Shown here: one piece after another, positions 35,328 through 35,842 of the stretch | Layout: every line of letters starts with the position of its first letter | Position numbering within the stretch: the stretch's first letter is position 1 | DNA from: Myxococcales bacterium | Lineage (GTDB): Bacteria; Myxococcota; B64-G9 | Assembly: GCA_012798435.1 (NCBI GenBank) | Contig: JAAZNF010000090.1 | Span: 1 to 35,842 of the forward strand | Length of the DNA stretch: 35,842 nt | Direction: 5' to 3' | Position numbers and translations under genes: made by a program | Notes under the pieces: generated by a model | Databases searched by the model: none | Told to the model about the DNA's origin: nothing | The model's input: only the letters and a program-made list of their open reading frames with translations

Positions 35328-35842
35328 ATGAGAAAAGACGATCTGGCGTTCCGGGTGATTTTTCTTGCGCTTCTCGGGATCCTCGTCGCCTGCTCCAGCG
35401 CGGTGCCTCCGTGCGAGCCGCGAGAGGAAGTGTGCAACGGGCGGGACGACGACTGCGACGGCCGCATCGACGAGGACCCGAGCGACGTGGGCACGGAGCC
35501 CTGCGGCAACGATACGGGCGAGTGCCAGCCGGGGACTCCCGCTTGCGAAGGCGGACGGATCATATGCCGCGGCGAGATCCCGCCCGGCGACGAGATCTGC
35601 GACAATCGCGACAACGATTGTGACGGCGCAAGCGACGAGGATCTCGCGGCCTGCGCCTGCACAGGGGGAAATGCGCCGGCGACGGAGAGCTGCAACGGCA
35701 TCGACGACGACTGCGACGGGCAGATCGACGACGTTTTGGCCTGCGCCTGCACAGGGGGAAATGCGCCGGGGACGGAGAGCTGCAACGGCATCGACGACGA
35801 CTGCGACGGGCAGATCGACGACGTTTTGGCCTGCGCCTGCAC
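35328..35842 (+). CDS. Lipoprotein with MopE-type Asp/Cys repeats, cut by the window edge
   Basis: 171 codons are visible and the frame is still open at the edge. ATG 35328 starts a lipoprotein signal (FRVIFLALLGILVACSS; lipobox Cys22), so the protein is probably anchored at the outer membrane or cell surface. The body is built from the 'putative metal-binding' module seen in MopE-type proteins: CNGRDDDCDGRIDED, CDNRDNDCDGASDED, then CNGIDDDCDGQIDDV twice. The D-x-D-C-D-G core resembles calcium-binding DxDxDG loops; in MopE itself, copper binding is known. The first two modules are diverged and joined by a spacer with paired Cys. From 35648 on the unit becomes a near-identical 30-residue repeat. 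The ribosome-binding site is weak. The repeats probably continue beyond the window, and the total length is unknown. Confidence 0.85.
   Translation, partial: MRKDDLAFRVIFLALLGILVACSSAVPPCEPREEVCNGRDDDCDGRIDEDPSDVGTEPCGNDTGECQPGTPACEGGRIICRGEIPPGDEICDNRDNDCDGASDEDLAACACTGGNAPATESCNGIDDDCDGQIDDVLACACTGGNAPGTESCNGIDDDCDGQIDDVLACAC
35648..35842 (+). repeat. 90-bp in-frame tandem repeat in the MopE-type lipoprotein
   Basis: Copies start at 35648, 35738 and 35828 (the third is cut by the edge). The two full copies share long identical stretches at nucleotide level; one visible change is C35690 to G35780 (Ala to Gly). The exceptions are at the joins, where the first copy is preceded by diverged sequence. 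Each unit encodes ACACTGGNAPxTESCNG plus IDDDCDGQIDDVL. Confidence 0.9.

Noticed and set aside
35027-35842. Open minus-strand frame with repeated Gln-Ala-Lys-Thr-Ser-type units at the right edge
   Set aside because: It is the mirror of the Asp/Cys repeats of the plus-strand lipoprotein, which has a lipobox and a known domain type.
35648-35842. Direct repeats considered as a CRISPR array
   Set aside because: The 90-bp units are contiguous, in frame and coding, without spacers.

Overview
The window reads as a chromosomal segment of a GC-rich (roughly 70% G+C, strongly GC3-biased) Gram-negative bacterium, most likely a member of the Myxococcota or a related deltaproteobacterial-grade lineage. 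The grounds are several signal-peptide outer-membrane beta-barrels, lipoproteins with MopE-type Asp/Cys repeats and Cys-rich segments, frequent GTG/TTG starts, the rpsU-dnaG-rpoD operon, and large proteins that mix zinc ribbon, MshEN, RDD and HEAT modules. The lineage call is an inference; no rRNA is present. About 25 protein genes and one tRNA are packed tightly, with one clear gap of about 770 bp (27375-28142).

Layout. 1-435: 3' end of a REP-associated (Y1) transposase and a terminator. 436-1791 (-): FadL-type outer-membrane transporter, divergent from 2027-7778 (+): an archaeal/eukaryal-type pheS-pheT pair followed by a large unrecognised helical protein. 7795-9418: divergent Cys-rich lipoprotein and EamA transporter with apparently leaderless starts. 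9441-13857 (+): consensus sigma70 promoter, rpsU, dnaG, rpoD and a CAU-anticodon tRNA. 13864-15972 (-): three-GAF HD-GYP cyclic-di-GMP phosphodiesterase. 16135-22621 (-): compact four-gene operon (zinc-ribbon/TPR/RDD membrane protein; MshEN/GAF-like/Pro-rich/HEAT protein; exported protein; polytopic membrane protein) with no function I recognise. 22713-24319 (-): DUF47 regulator and PiT phosphate transporter, with a three-heptamer PHO-box-like array lying exactly on the promoter. 24491-25522 (+): zinc-ribbon helical protein. 25532-27374 (-): LPLAT acyltransferase and NAD-dependent epimerase-like protein. 27375-28142: non-coding region with a tandem ~99-bp hairpin repeat whose stem changes are compensatory. 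28143-30158 (-): ligA. 30315-31383 (+): beta-barrel protein and a TatA-like mini-protein. 31423-33581 (-): nagZ and an outer-membrane protein. 33631-35199 (+): dacB (PBP4). 35328-end (+): lipoprotein with near-identical 90-bp repeats, cut by the window edge.

How the genes work together. Core information processing (PheRS, S21, primase, sigma70, DNA ligase, tRNA) is interleaved with envelope functions. Peptidoglycan turnover (NagZ, PBP4) is divergently arranged. Phosphate uptake has a readable Pho-type control site. The HD-GYP enzyme next to an MshEN-domain protein suggests a local cyclic-di-GMP theme, although the MshEN signature is degenerate. A recurring promoter style is visible: TTGACA/TTGCCG-like -35 boxes with TA-rich or extended TGnTA -10 boxes at 16-18 bp.
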